Below are positions 1 through 6,241 of a stretch of 6,241 nt of DNA, piece after piece (the first letter of the stretch is position 1; each line of letters opens with the position of its first letter). The position numbers were made by a program, and so were the translations under genes. The DNA is taken from assembly GCA_964472545.1 (NCBI GenBank), contig CAYYNP010000437.1, forward strand, positions 1-6,241. Reading direction: 5' to 3'. Source of the DNA: CAYYNP01 sp964472545 (lineage in GTDB: Bacteria > Planctomycetota > Planctomycetia > Pirellulales > Thermoguttaceae). Under the pieces are notes generated by a model. The model made no database searches. It worked only from the letters and a program-made list of their open reading frames with translations, and had not been told where the DNA came from.

Positions 1-71
1 GGCGGCCAGATTCGAACTGGCGACTTCCTGCTCCCAAAGCAGGCGCGCTAACCAGACTGCGCCACGCCCCG
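1..71 (-). tRNA. tRNA-Pro (anticodon UGG), 3' end cut by window edge
   Basis: Read on the minus strand from 71, the sequence folds as a cloverleaf. It has a 5' acceptor strand CGGGGCG, a D-arm closed by GCGC/GCGC around AGTCTGGTTA, and an anticodon stem CCTGC/GCAGG around the loop TTTGGGA (anticodon TGG). A five-base variable region (AAGTC) and a T-arm GCCAG/CTGGC around TTCGAAT follow. The 3' acceptor strand begins CGCC and then runs off the window, so the last three acceptor bases and the discriminator are missing. Anticodon UGG assigns proline. The gene lies 105 bp downstream of parB on the same strand and has its own plausible promoter, so it need not depend on parB read-through. Confidence 0.95.
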
Positions 72-81
72 CCGACGCCCT

Positions 82-110
82 ATCGTAAACGTATCTGCCG
101 TGTTTCGCAA
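82..110 (-). promoter_or_regulatory. Possible sigma-70-type promoter for tRNA-Pro
   Basis: On the minus strand, TTGCGA (105-110) and TACGAT (82-87) are separated by exactly 17 bp. Each matches the canonical -35/-10 hexamers at 4 of 6 positions. Transcription would begin around position 75, a few bases before the mature tRNA 5' end at 71, which suits a short leader removed by RNase P. The assignment rests on spacing and position only. The rest of the 72-176 gap shows no gene and no convincing terminator. Confidence 0.4.
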
Positions 111-176
111 TCCACTGCACGCGCAGCACGTCAGGGTGGTTTAGTATGGCCCTTAAGTTCCAGCAAGCCGGCCTCG

Positions 177-1385
177 CTAGCCAGCCTCGGTCTGTGCATT
201 CGGCGGATGGGGGTCGACCAGATGCCGCCGCAGACGCTCGAACTCCTCATGGGTGCTGAAGTGGATCACCAGCTTGCCGCGCCCACGGGCGTTGTGGGTG
301 AGCTGGACCTTGGTGCCCAGGGCCAATCGCAATTCCTGCTCCAAGGCGGCGAGGTGCTCGCTGCCCGCACGCCGTGGAGTAGCGGACTGCCCGTCGCGGC
401 CGACCACGCTTAGCGGCTCGGCGTCGGCCGTCTCGATCGCCTTCTGGACCAGCGACTCGGTCTGCCGCACGTTGAGTCCTTCGCGTGCGATTCGCCGGCA
501 GAATTCGATCTGCGCTGGCTCGTCGCCCAACGGCAGCAACGCCCGGGCGTGGCCCTGGGTGATGCGGCCTTCGCGCAGGGCCTGACGCACGGGATCGGGC
601 AACTCCAGCAAACGAATCAGGTTGGCGATCGTCGAGCGGTCGATGCTCAGCCGGCGGGCGAGTTCCTCTTGGGTACACTCGTATTGCTGTAGATAGCGTT
701 TGAACGACGCCGCCTTTTCCAGCGCGTTGAGGTCCTTGCGTTGCAGGTTCTCGATGATCGCCATCTCGGCCGTCTGGCGGTCGTCGGCCTCGACCACGTT
801 GGCCGGCACTTCGGTCCAGCCGGCTTCCATCGCCGCTCGGAATCGCCGTTCGCCGGCAATCAACTGGAAACGGTCTTCGACCCGGCGAACCACGATCGGC
901 TGCAATAGTCCGTGAGTCGAAAGGCTCTCGCTGAGCGACAGCATCTCCTTCTCGTCGAAGTCCTGCCGCGGCTGGGCGGGGTTGCTGTCGACGCGCGTCA
1001 CGTCGATCATCTGCTGGCCGCTGACGGCGTCGGACTCCGGTGGCGTGGCGATCTTCAAGTCGGGGCGAGGCGCTGCCGGAGTCGACGGCGGCGCCGACTC
1101 GCTTGCCGACGGTTGCGGTACATTCTGCTTCGCCGGCTCGGCGATCGGCCTCGGAGCCGGGTGCTCGACCGGCGCCGTAGCGGGTTGCACGGGCGGCTTG
1201 ATCGGCGGCTTGGCTTGCGCGGCGGCCGGTGGTTTGGCGGTCGGACGGGCAGGCATGGGCACTTTGCCGAGCTGATCGGGCGCCGGTGCCGTCGGCGCCG
1301 GCGCGTTCGACGGCGTCTCGGCCGCCGCGGGCAGCCGTCCCAACAGGGCCTGTAGACCTCGTCCTAGTCGTCTATCTTTAGACAC
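177..1385 (-). CDS. parB: ParB, chromosome-partitioning CTPase and parS-binding protein
   Basis: ParB loads at parS, binds CTP, spreads as a clamp and stimulates the ATPase of ParA to move sister origins apart. The 402-residue product begins with a basic motif, RRLGRGLQALL (5-15), the usual ParA-contact segment. A low-complexity Pro/Ala linker follows (about 19-120). The CTPase domain starts near 126 and shows the box GERRFRAA (178-185) and ENLQRKDLNALEKA (212-225). A helix-turn-helix lies at about 238-262 (TQEELARRLSIDRSTIANLI), followed by QGHARALL (277-284), and a dimerisation region at about 343-390. The start is GTG at 1385, supported by GGAGGT 8 bases upstream, and it overlaps the parA end by 8 bp, implying translational coupling. 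At 402 residues it is longer than typical ParB proteins (roughly 280-300), because of the linker. Confidence 0.97.
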   Translation of the reverse strand: MSKDRRLGRGLQALLGRLPAAAETPSNAPAPTAPAPDQLGKVPMPARPTAKPPAAAQAKPPIKPPVQPATAPVEHPAPRPIAEPAKQNVPQPSASESAPPSTPAAPRPDLKIATPPESDAVSGQQMIDVTRVDSNPAQPRQDFDEKEMLSLSESLSTHGLLQPIVVRRVEDRFQLIAGERRFRAAMEAGWTEVPANVVEADDRQTAEMAIIENLQRKDLNALEKAASFKRYLQQYECTQEELARRLSIDRSTIANLIRLLELPDPVRQALREGRITQGHARALLPLGDEPAQIEFCRRIAREGLNVRQTESLVQKAIETADAEPLSVVGRDGQSATPRRAGSEHLAALEQELRLALGTKVQLTHNARGRGKLVIHFSTHEEFERLRRHLVDPHPPNAQTEAG

Positions 1386-2124
1386 GCTCGAGTACCTCCA
1401 TGCAGAGTTCTACGTAGGCCCGTGTGCCGCGAGCCCGAGGTGCATAGTCCATTACCGATTCGCCGTGGCTGGGGGCTTCCGAAACGGCCACGTCGCGCGG
1501 GATTACCGTATCGAAGACGATCTCGCCGAAGAATTCCCGGACCTCGCGCTCCACCTCGCCGGTCAGTTCCAGCGTGTGGTCGTACATCGTCAGCACGATG
1601 CCGCCGAACTCCAGCGTCCGGGCCTTCTGCTGCATCACCTGGCGGATGACCTCGATCATCTGGGCCAGGCCTTCCATGGCGAAGTATTCGCATTGGATCG
1701 GCATCAGCACTTCGGTGGAACTGGCCAACGCGGTTCGCGTCAGCGGCCCCAACGAGGGCGGGCAGTCCAGCAGCACGTAATCGTAGGCGCTGAAGCCACG
1801 CGAAAAATGCTCCTTCAGCCGGTCCGAATGTTGCTGGTCGTTGCGGGTCAACGCCTCGATATCTCCAAAACGCCGGCTGCCGGGCAGCAGGTCGAGGTTC
1901 GGCGGCCCGGGCGAACGCACCCCCTGGCGGAGTGGCTTACTGGAAACCAGCGGGTGATTCTCCGTCGGCTCCTGGGCCAGCCCGGTGGTGGCGTTGCACT
2001 GCGGATCGAGGTCGACCAGCAGCGTTCGCGCGCCCGATTTGGCCAGTCCGGCCGCCAGATTCAGCGCGGTGGTCGTTTTGCCGACCCCCCCTTTCTGATT
2101 GGCGATACACAGAACCCGAGCCAC
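1378..2124 (-). CDS. parA: ParA, chromosome-partitioning ATPase
   Basis: ParA/Soj is a deviant Walker ATPase. It binds DNA nonspecifically as an ATP dimer and is released by ParB, giving directional movement of parS-ParB complexes. Starting at GTG 2124 the protein has 248 residues. The deviant Walker A box KGGVGKTT is at 11-18 with the signature lysine K11, the A' motif VDLDPQ at 37-42, and Walker B VLLDCPPSLG at 117-126. The C-terminal PRDVAVSEAPSHGESV (209-224) is typical of chromosomal ParA. An upstream extension to 2565 is open, but its extra 147 residues are low-complexity and would be read through the stem-loops and parS. The start at 2124 has AAGGAGG 6 bases upstream and gives the normal family length. 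The gene is followed directly by parB with an 8-bp overlap. Confidence 0.97.
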   Translation of the reverse strand: MARVLCIANQKGGVGKTTTALNLAAGLAKSGARTLLVDLDPQCNATTGLAQEPTENHPLVSSKPLRQGVRSPGPPNLDLLPGSRRFGDIEALTRNDQQHSDRLKEHFSRGFSAYDYVLLDCPPSLGPLTRTALASSTEVLMPIQCEYFAMEGLAQMIEVIRQVMQQKARTLEFGGIVLTMYDHTLELTGEVEREVREFFGEIVFDTVIPRDVAVSEAPSHGESVMDYAPRARGTRAYVELCMEVLERV

Positions 2125-2130
2125 GAGCGG

Positions 2131-2137
2131 CCTCCTT
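2131..2137 (-). promoter_or_regulatory. Shine-Dalgarno sequence that fixes the parA start
   Basis: On the minus strand AAGGAGG sits 6 bases before the GTG at 2124. This near-perfect ribosome binding site favours the short 248-residue ParA over the long open extension reaching 2565. Confidence 0.85.
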
Positions 2138-2180
2138 GCCAAACGGCCCACCGCCGGCGCGTACCGCTGGCGGGGGCGGG

Positions 2181-2209
2181 ATTGTAGCAGGGAGGGCGCG
2201 TCGGGCGAA
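2181..2209 (-). promoter_or_regulatory. Possible parAB promoter
   Basis: TACAAT at 2181-2186 (minus strand) matches the -10 consensus at 5 of 6 positions. A weak -35-like hexamer, TTCGCC (2204-2209, 3 of 6), lies at 17-bp spacing. Transcription would start about 50 bases before the parA GTG. The better hexamer TTGCCA lies 23 bp from the -10, too far for standard spacing. The -10 is reasonable and the -35 is poor. Confidence 0.35.
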
Positions 2210-2287
2210 TGGCAATTTGGGCTGCCGCCGAGCGGTTTCGTTGGCCACCCGCGGTAGCCGAATTCGCCAGAATTTGGCGTGAGGCAA

Positions 2288-2319
2288 TGGCCCAAAAAAC
2301 CGGTGGCCCAAAAAGTCGG
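2288..2319. repeat. Imperfect tandem repeat, 2 x 16 bp
   Basis: TGGCCCAAAAAACCGG (2288-2303) is followed immediately by TGGCCCAAAAAGTCGG (2304-2319), which differs at only two positions. The sequence then continues in shortened units TGGGTCGG and TGGGTGGC (2320-2335). It forms the left border of the stem-loop array. No function is evident. It could be slippage-derived or part of a dispersed repeat. Confidence 0.7.
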
Positions 2320-2334
2320 TGGGTCGGTGGGTGG

Positions 2335-2398
2335 CCCGGTCACTCTTGCGGAGAAGACTTTGCCATCCGCACGGGCTCCGTTCGCAAGAGTGCCCGGG
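2335..2398. repeat. Stem-loop A: 16-bp inverted repeat with 32-base loop
   Basis: The arms 2335-2350 (CCCGGTCACTCTTGCG) and 2383-2398 (CGCAAGAGTGCCCGGG) are complementary at 15 of 16 positions, including a perfect 10-bp core CACTCTTGCG/CGCAAGAGTG. There is no T-run on either side, so it does not look like an intrinsic terminator. Its right arm overlaps the first three bases of the next stem-loop. Confidence 0.75.
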
Positions 2399-2455
2399 TG
2401 GCGAAGCCACAAGAGGATTCGCCCCGCCCCGGATCCTCTCGTGGCTCCGCCACCC
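2396..2455 (-). repeat. Stem-loop B: 23-bp inverted repeat with 14-base loop
   Basis: The arms 2396-2418 and 2433-2455 are complementary at 21 of 23 positions around the loop TCGCCCCGCCCCGG. Core elements are GGGTGGCG and AGCCAC in the left arm and GTGGCT and CGCCACCC in the right arm. The two non-matching positions are A opposite C in plus-strand RNA but G-U wobbles in minus-strand RNA, so the stem is uninterrupted only when transcribed in the direction of the neighbouring genes. No U-tract follows, so a terminator is unlikely. A REP-like element or an RNA structural element fits better. Confidence 0.8.
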
Positions 2456-2512
2456 CGACGCATTTTCCGGCCATGCGAAAGAAGAGGCAACGCCCATTGC
2501 GGAAAAGCGTCG
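2456..2512. repeat. Stem-loop C: 13-bp inverted repeat with one bulge
   Basis: The left arm 2456-2469 (CGACGCATTTTCCG) pairs with the right arm 2500-2512 (CGGAAAAGCGTCG) over 13 bp, with a single bulged A at 2462 and a loop of about 30 bases. It directly abuts stem-loop B and ends about 36 bp before the parS site at 2549. Together the three form a contiguous array at 2335-2512. Confidence 0.65.
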
Positions 2513-2548
2513 CGGCCACCCGCGCTCGCATAGACGGCTTTTCTTGCG

Positions 2549-2564
2549 TGTTTCACGTGGAACA
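2549..2564. promoter_or_regulatory. parS: parS site 1 (ParB binding site)
   Basis: TGTTTCACGTGGAACA matches the widely conserved bacterial parS consensus TGTTTCACGTGAAACA at 15 of 16 positions. The dyad continues three bases on each side (GCG/CGC), giving a 22-bp palindrome at 2546-2567 with one unpaired position. It lies 425 bp upstream of the parA start, as expected for a ParB loading site linked to parAB. Read in the minus frame it encodes FHVK, which creates the spurious start of the over-long ParA reading frame. Confidence 0.93.
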
Positions 2565-2607
2565 CGCGTTTCTTACGCCCCGCATGACCGTCAGCATCGT
2601 TTGAGGC

Positions 2608-3210
2608 TCACGTGCCGTCTGCTTGATCTTCGTCGGCGGGAGGTTCGGAATCGAAATCGGCAAGCGGAGGATCATCATGCTGCGGCTGGTTGGCAATCAC
2701 GTCGGCTGCAGGCAGCGTGGGTATGCCGCCGGAGAGCAACTGGCGCGTGGCGGCTCTCGCATTCGCCGCCCGCAACGGCGCCTCCAGACGCCAGCGGATG
2801 AGCATCGCCAAAAGGCCGAACGCGACGATCACAACACCGCAGATCAGGATACCGATCAGGAACTCCATACCGGTATCGCGGCGAGATGGGCGGCCGCCGA
2901 AGTCGCTCCACATGAATAGAATCGAGGAGAAGGATAAGGTCCCCATGAGCATCACGCCGCAGGGGAACAGCGCACCGATACAGAATGTGCGGAGATAGCC
3001 GCGGCCGTAGACCAGCGTCACGGTGAGCGACATGGGAACGGCCAGCGACAGCAGAAACATGGTCAGAGACACCACCCACGGCGGTCCGCTGGTGACGGCC
3101 GAGAGGCAAACGGCCAGAATCGTGCAGATGATCAGAATGCCTGCCAGGCTGAATTGGAACGGATTGAGTTCACCCGCGTCGCCACGATTGCCGCGTTGCG
3201 AAGTTTCCAT
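2608..3210 (-). CDS. Hypothetical four-helix membrane protein
   Basis: I do not recognise a named family. The 200-residue product has a short polar N-terminus and four strongly hydrophobic segments at about 21-39, 45-68, 75-100 and 115-138. A basic stretch follows (RWRLEAPLRAANARAATR, 139-156), then an acidic Pro/Asp/Glu-rich tail (173-200). An even number of helices implies that both ends face the same side. By the positive-inside tendency the basic 139-156 region, and so the tail, would be cytoplasmic. The opening FQFSLAGILIICTILAV resembles N-termini common in planctomycete membrane proteins. ATG at 3210 is preceded by AAGGGGG 4 bases upstream. The gene is bracketed by the two parS sites, with parS 2 only 22 bases before its start codon, so ParB binding could affect its transcription. 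A direct segregation role is speculation. Confidence 0.8.
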   Translation of the reverse strand: METSQRGNRGDAGELNPFQFSLAGILIICTILAVCLSAVTSGPPWVVSLTMFLLSLAVPMSLTVTLVYGRGYLRTFCIGALFPCGVMLMGTLSFSSILFMWSDFGGRPSRRDTGMEFLIGILICGVVIVAFGLLAMLIRWRLEAPLRAANARAATRQLLSGGIPTLPAADVIANQPQHDDPPLADFDSEPPADEDQADGT

Positions 3211-3232
3211 CGGACCCCCTTGCCTTGCGGCA

Positions 3233-3248
3233 TGTTTCCCGTGAAACG
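3233..3248. promoter_or_regulatory. parS: parS site 2 (degenerate)
   Basis: TGTTTCCCGTGAAACG matches the parS consensus at 14 of 16 positions. The differences are a C for A at position 7 and a G for A at position 16. Both half-site cores, GTTTC and GAAAC, are intact. It occupies much of the 41-bp gap between the DUF1015 stop codon and the membrane-protein start, outside both reading frames. The first site lies about 0.67 kb away. A second near-consensus dyad so close to parAB is unlikely to be chance, although binding strength may be reduced by the core change. Confidence 0.8.
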
Positions 3249-3251
3249 CCG

Positions 3252-4556
3252 CTACTCCAACGGATTGAACACCAATCCGCTGAGCAGCTTCGGATAGAAG
3301 TACGTGCTTTTGGGCGGCATCCGTTCGCCGGTCATGCTCACGGCGCGGATCTTTTCGACGGTGGCCGGCATGGCCATGGCCGCCATGGCGTGGTCGCCGG
3401 CTTCGAGCCCGGCGACGACTTCTTCGGCCAGGTTGACGGTGGCCGGCTTGGCGATCTCGTCGTATCCGAGCAGGTTCTCAACGATCAGCCGGTGCAGGAT
3501 GGCCACGCCCAGCCCGCGCCAGGCCTCGCCGTGGTCTTTGGCCACCTCGGCCATCTTGGCCCGGCCGGCTTCGGTCAGGCGGACCAACAGCCAGCGATTG
3601 TCCTTGCGGGCGTACAGCCCGAGGACCTCCTGGTCGCCGCCAGTCTCGATCTCTTCCCAGATGGCGGCCGCTGCCTGGGGACCTTCGCCGCCTGGCTCGA
3701 CCGTGAAGCAGTCGCCCAGCTTGGCGGCCAGCTCTTCGCTGCTGATCTCCGGCAGCCCGACGAACAGCCGATGACACGGCAACACGATCATGCCGGGGTC
3801 GTCCATGCCGACGAAGTGGGTGAGCACGAAGTTGGCCGGATGCTCCTTCGAGAGGATGCCGCTGTCGAAGACCTGGTCGCGGTAGTTGCAGGCGGTCTCG
3901 TAGCGGTGGTGGCCGTCGGCCACGAAGATCGGCTTGGGCCCCATCTCGGCGCTGACCGCCGAGATGACCTCCACGTCGGTCACCGGCCAGAGCCGATGCA
4001 CCACGCCCAGATGATCGGTCGCCACCACCGGCGTCTGATCGGCGACGGCCGCCTCGAGAATGTTCTGGGCCGCATTGTCCGGATCGGGGTAGATACTGAA
4101 GATCTGGCTGAGGTTCGTCTTGCACAGTGCGGTCAGCATCAGCCGATCGACCTTCGGCCCGGGCATCGTCTCTTCGTGGGGGAAAACCTGCCCTTCGCCG
4201 AATCGCGTGATCCGCAGCCGGGCCATGAAGCCGCGCCGCACGTGCGTCTCGCCCGCGTACTCGAACTCCTGATGATAGACGTAGACGGCCGGGTCCGACT
4301 CCGTAAACAGCACGCCCTCCGATTGCCAGTTTTTCAGGAAGCGGTTCGCGCGGGTGTAGCGGTTGTCGCTGGCGTCGTCGTCGCCCGGCTCAATGCGGTT
4401 GAGGATCAGCCGCACCACGTTGCAGGGATGCTGCTTGTAGAGCGCGTCCTGCATCTCGGGCGAGATCACGTCGTAGGGCGGCGCGATCACGTCGCTGAGC
4501 GAGCCGACGTGTCCTAAGTCGTAGCGGATTCCGCGAAAGGCTTGAATTTCCGGCAT
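3252..4556 (-). CDS. DUF1015 family protein
   Basis: The 434-residue product matches the DUF1015 family (COG4198-type), recognised from memory of its conserved blocks: an N-terminal APPYDVIS (25-32), FPHEET (125-130), ADGHHRYETA (213-222) and a C-terminal MPPKSTYFYPKLLSGLVF (413-430). Length and both ends fit the family, so it appears complete and cytosolic, with no signal peptide or membrane segment. I do not know a demonstrated activity for this protein. Some databases have labelled relatives SpoOJ/ParB-like, and the GHHRYET block does resemble the ParB GERRFRA nucleotide-binding box. ParB/Srx-fold free-serine kinases (SerK, SbnI) exist, so a small-molecule kinase role is conceivable but inferred. 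ATG at 4556 has only a weak purine stretch upstream (GAATAAG). It follows the 95-residue gene by 50 bp and precedes parS 2. Confidence 0.92.
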   Translation of the reverse strand: MPEIQAFRGIRYDLGHVGSLSDVIAPPYDVISPEMQDALYKQHPCNVVRLILNRIEPGDDDASDNRYTRANRFLKNWQSEGVLFTESDPAVYVYHQEFEYAGETHVRRGFMARLRITRFGEGQVFPHEETMPGPKVDRLMLTALCKTNLSQIFSIYPDPDNAAQNILEAAVADQTPVVATDHLGVVHRLWPVTDVEVISAVSAEMGPKPIFVADGHHRYETACNYRDQVFDSGILSKEHPANFVLTHFVGMDDPGMIVLPCHRLFVGLPEISSEELAAKLGDCFTVEPGGEGPQAAAAIWEEIETGGDQEVLGLYARKDNRWLLVRLTEAGRAKMAEVAKDHGEAWRGLGVAILHRLIVENLLGYDEIAKPATVNLAEEVVAGLEAGDHAMAAMAMPATVEKIRAVSMTGERMPPKSTYFYPKLLSGLVFNPLE

Positions 4557-4606
4557 AACTTATTCGTAGTTCTCTGTTGGAATTGTCGAGACTTGCAGGC
4601 GTCGCG

Positions 4607-4894
4607 TTACTTCCGGGCTTTGCGCTGCTTGCCATTCGCCCGTGCGACCAAGTACTTGACGTCCTGTGGCGTTAGCGAGGCAAGGTAGTCGGGCATCAGC
4701 CAGACCACGTTTGAGTGATACTTCCCCATGCTATCGCGCAACCGAAACGAGATCGTATGGTCGCGCGGCGCCCGGTGGCCACCGTAGGAACTGTGGCTCC
4801 CCCACACCACCTCGAAATCTGGGAACGCCTCACCCACAACGCTGGTCGCGTGTGCGATTTCCGCCTTCGTGGCCTTCCGATTCACGTTGCCCAT
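4607..4894 (-). CDS. Hypothetical 95-residue protein
   Basis: I do not recognise this protein. It has a basic N-terminus (NRKATKAEIAHA), a central mixed segment with aromatic residues (FEVVWGSHSSYGGHRAPRDHTISFRLRD, about 27-54), a hydrophobic patch NVVWLMPDYLASL (62-74) and a strongly basic C-terminus (ARANGKQRKARK). There is no signal peptide or obvious membrane helix. Roughly four fifths of its third codon positions are G or C, in keeping with the neighbouring genes, which supports real coding. ATG at 4894 has AGGGTGA a few bases upstream. It begins 17 bp after the ahcY stop and may be co-transcribed with ahcY. A small soluble, possibly nucleic-acid-binding protein is a guess from charge alone. 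Confidence 0.65.
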   Translation of the reverse strand: MGNVNRKATKAEIAHATSVVGEAFPDFEVVWGSHSSYGGHRAPRDHTISFRLRDSMGKYHSNVVWLMPDYLASLTPQDVKYLVARANGKQRKARK

Positions 4895-4911
4895 GCGTCA
4901 CCCTGGTCCCA

Positions 4912-6228
<1,317 letters not shown>

Positions 6229-6233
6229 GGGAC

Positions 6234-6241
6234 TCTCCTTT
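6234..6241 (-). promoter_or_regulatory. Shine-Dalgarno sequence of ahcY
   Basis: AAAGGAGA on the minus strand at the right edge, with the AGGAG core 6 bases before the GTG start at 6228. It supports the GTG codon as the true start. Any SAM- or SAH-responsive leader would lie beyond the window. Confidence 0.8.

Larger units (their letters stand above)
2125..2607. other. Noncoding spacer between the membrane-protein gene and parA
   Basis: This stretch of about 480 bp carries the parA ribosome binding site and possible promoter, a short tandem repeat, three consecutive stem-loops and one parS site. A small hairpin CGCCA-gaatt-TGGCG lies at 2265-2279. An 8-bp inverted pair, GGCCACCC (2243-2250) and GGGTGGCC (2329-2336), encloses the tandem repeat. 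Open frames exist on both strands, but their translations are Arg/Pro/Ala/Gly-rich, run through the repeats and resemble no known protein. I found no TTATCCACA-type DnaA box, so there is no direct evidence that this is the replication origin. Confidence 0.7.

Noticed and set aside
101..116. TGTTTC near the tRNA, considered as a parS half-site
   Set aside because: Only the left arm matches. The CACGTG core and the right arm are missing (about 9 of 16).
2396..2455. Stem-loop B as an intrinsic terminator for the membrane-protein gene
   Set aside because: The stem is strong, but no T-run follows it on the minus strand and it lies more than 150 bp past the stop codon.
2209..2604. 131-codon plus-strand reading frame across the spacer
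   Set aside because: It is translated through the tandem repeat, all three stem-loops and parS 1. The product is Arg/Pro-rich with no recognisable domain and has no good ribosome binding site. It is best explained by stop-poor GC-rich repeats.
2125..2607. Replication origin in the parA-parS spacer
   Set aside because: No TTATCCACA-like DnaA boxes and no AT-rich unwinding region are visible. Proximity of parS alone is not enough.
2604..2619. Third CACGTG core overlapping the membrane-protein stop codon, considered as parS
   Set aside because: Outside the six-base core almost nothing matches the consensus (about 8 of 16), and the GTTTC/GAAAC arms are absent.
3225..4517. 430-codon plus-strand reading frame opposite the DUF1015 gene
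   Set aside because: It mirrors the real gene almost exactly and has low-complexity His/Asp/Val/Arg composition, so it is a shadow frame.
4557..4606. Promoter for the DUF1015 gene (TCGACA with a weak -10)
   Set aside because: TCGACA is a fair -35, but no acceptable -10 occurs at 16-18 bp, and any start would fall almost on the ATG.

Overview
The window looks like a chromosomal housekeeping region from a GC-rich bacterium, most likely a planctomycete (Pirellulales-like). That assignment is inference. It rests on the GC-rich coding with frequent GTG starts, on a small membrane protein whose N-terminus (FQFSLAGILIICTILAV) resembles a style common in planctomycete proteins, and on a repeat-rich spacer. 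Every supported gene is on the minus strand, so transcription runs from right to left.

In transcription order the window holds: ahcY (S-adenosylhomocysteine hydrolase, complete, with its Shine-Dalgarno sequence at the right edge); an unidentified 95-residue protein 17 bp downstream; a DUF1015-family protein; a 200-residue four-helix membrane protein; a noncoding spacer of about 480 bp; parA and parB, which overlap by 8 bp; and a tRNA-Pro(UGG) cut by the left edge of the window.

The central feature is a complete chromosome-segregation locus of the parABS type. ParA is the Walker-type ATPase. ParB carries an N-terminal ParA-contact motif, a CTP-binding domain, a helix-turn-helix and a C-terminal dimerisation region. 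Two near-consensus parS sites lie upstream: TGTTTCACGTGGAACA (one mismatch) and TGTTTCCCGTGAAACG (two mismatches). They bracket the membrane protein gene, and the second sits in the 41-bp gap between DUF1015 and that gene. The cis-acting sites and both proteins are therefore all within about 3.2 kb.

The spacer between parA and the nearer parS contains an imperfect 16-bp tandem repeat and three consecutive stem-loops. The middle one has a 23-bp stem that pairs fully, with two G-U wobbles, only in minus-strand RNA. This resembles a dispersed REP/BIME-like element and is the least explained structure here. I see no wholly new multi-gene system. The best leads are the parS/membrane-protein arrangement, the stem-loop array, and the DUF1015 protein, whose GHHRYET motif recalls the ParB GERR box and which lies near both ahcY and parAB.
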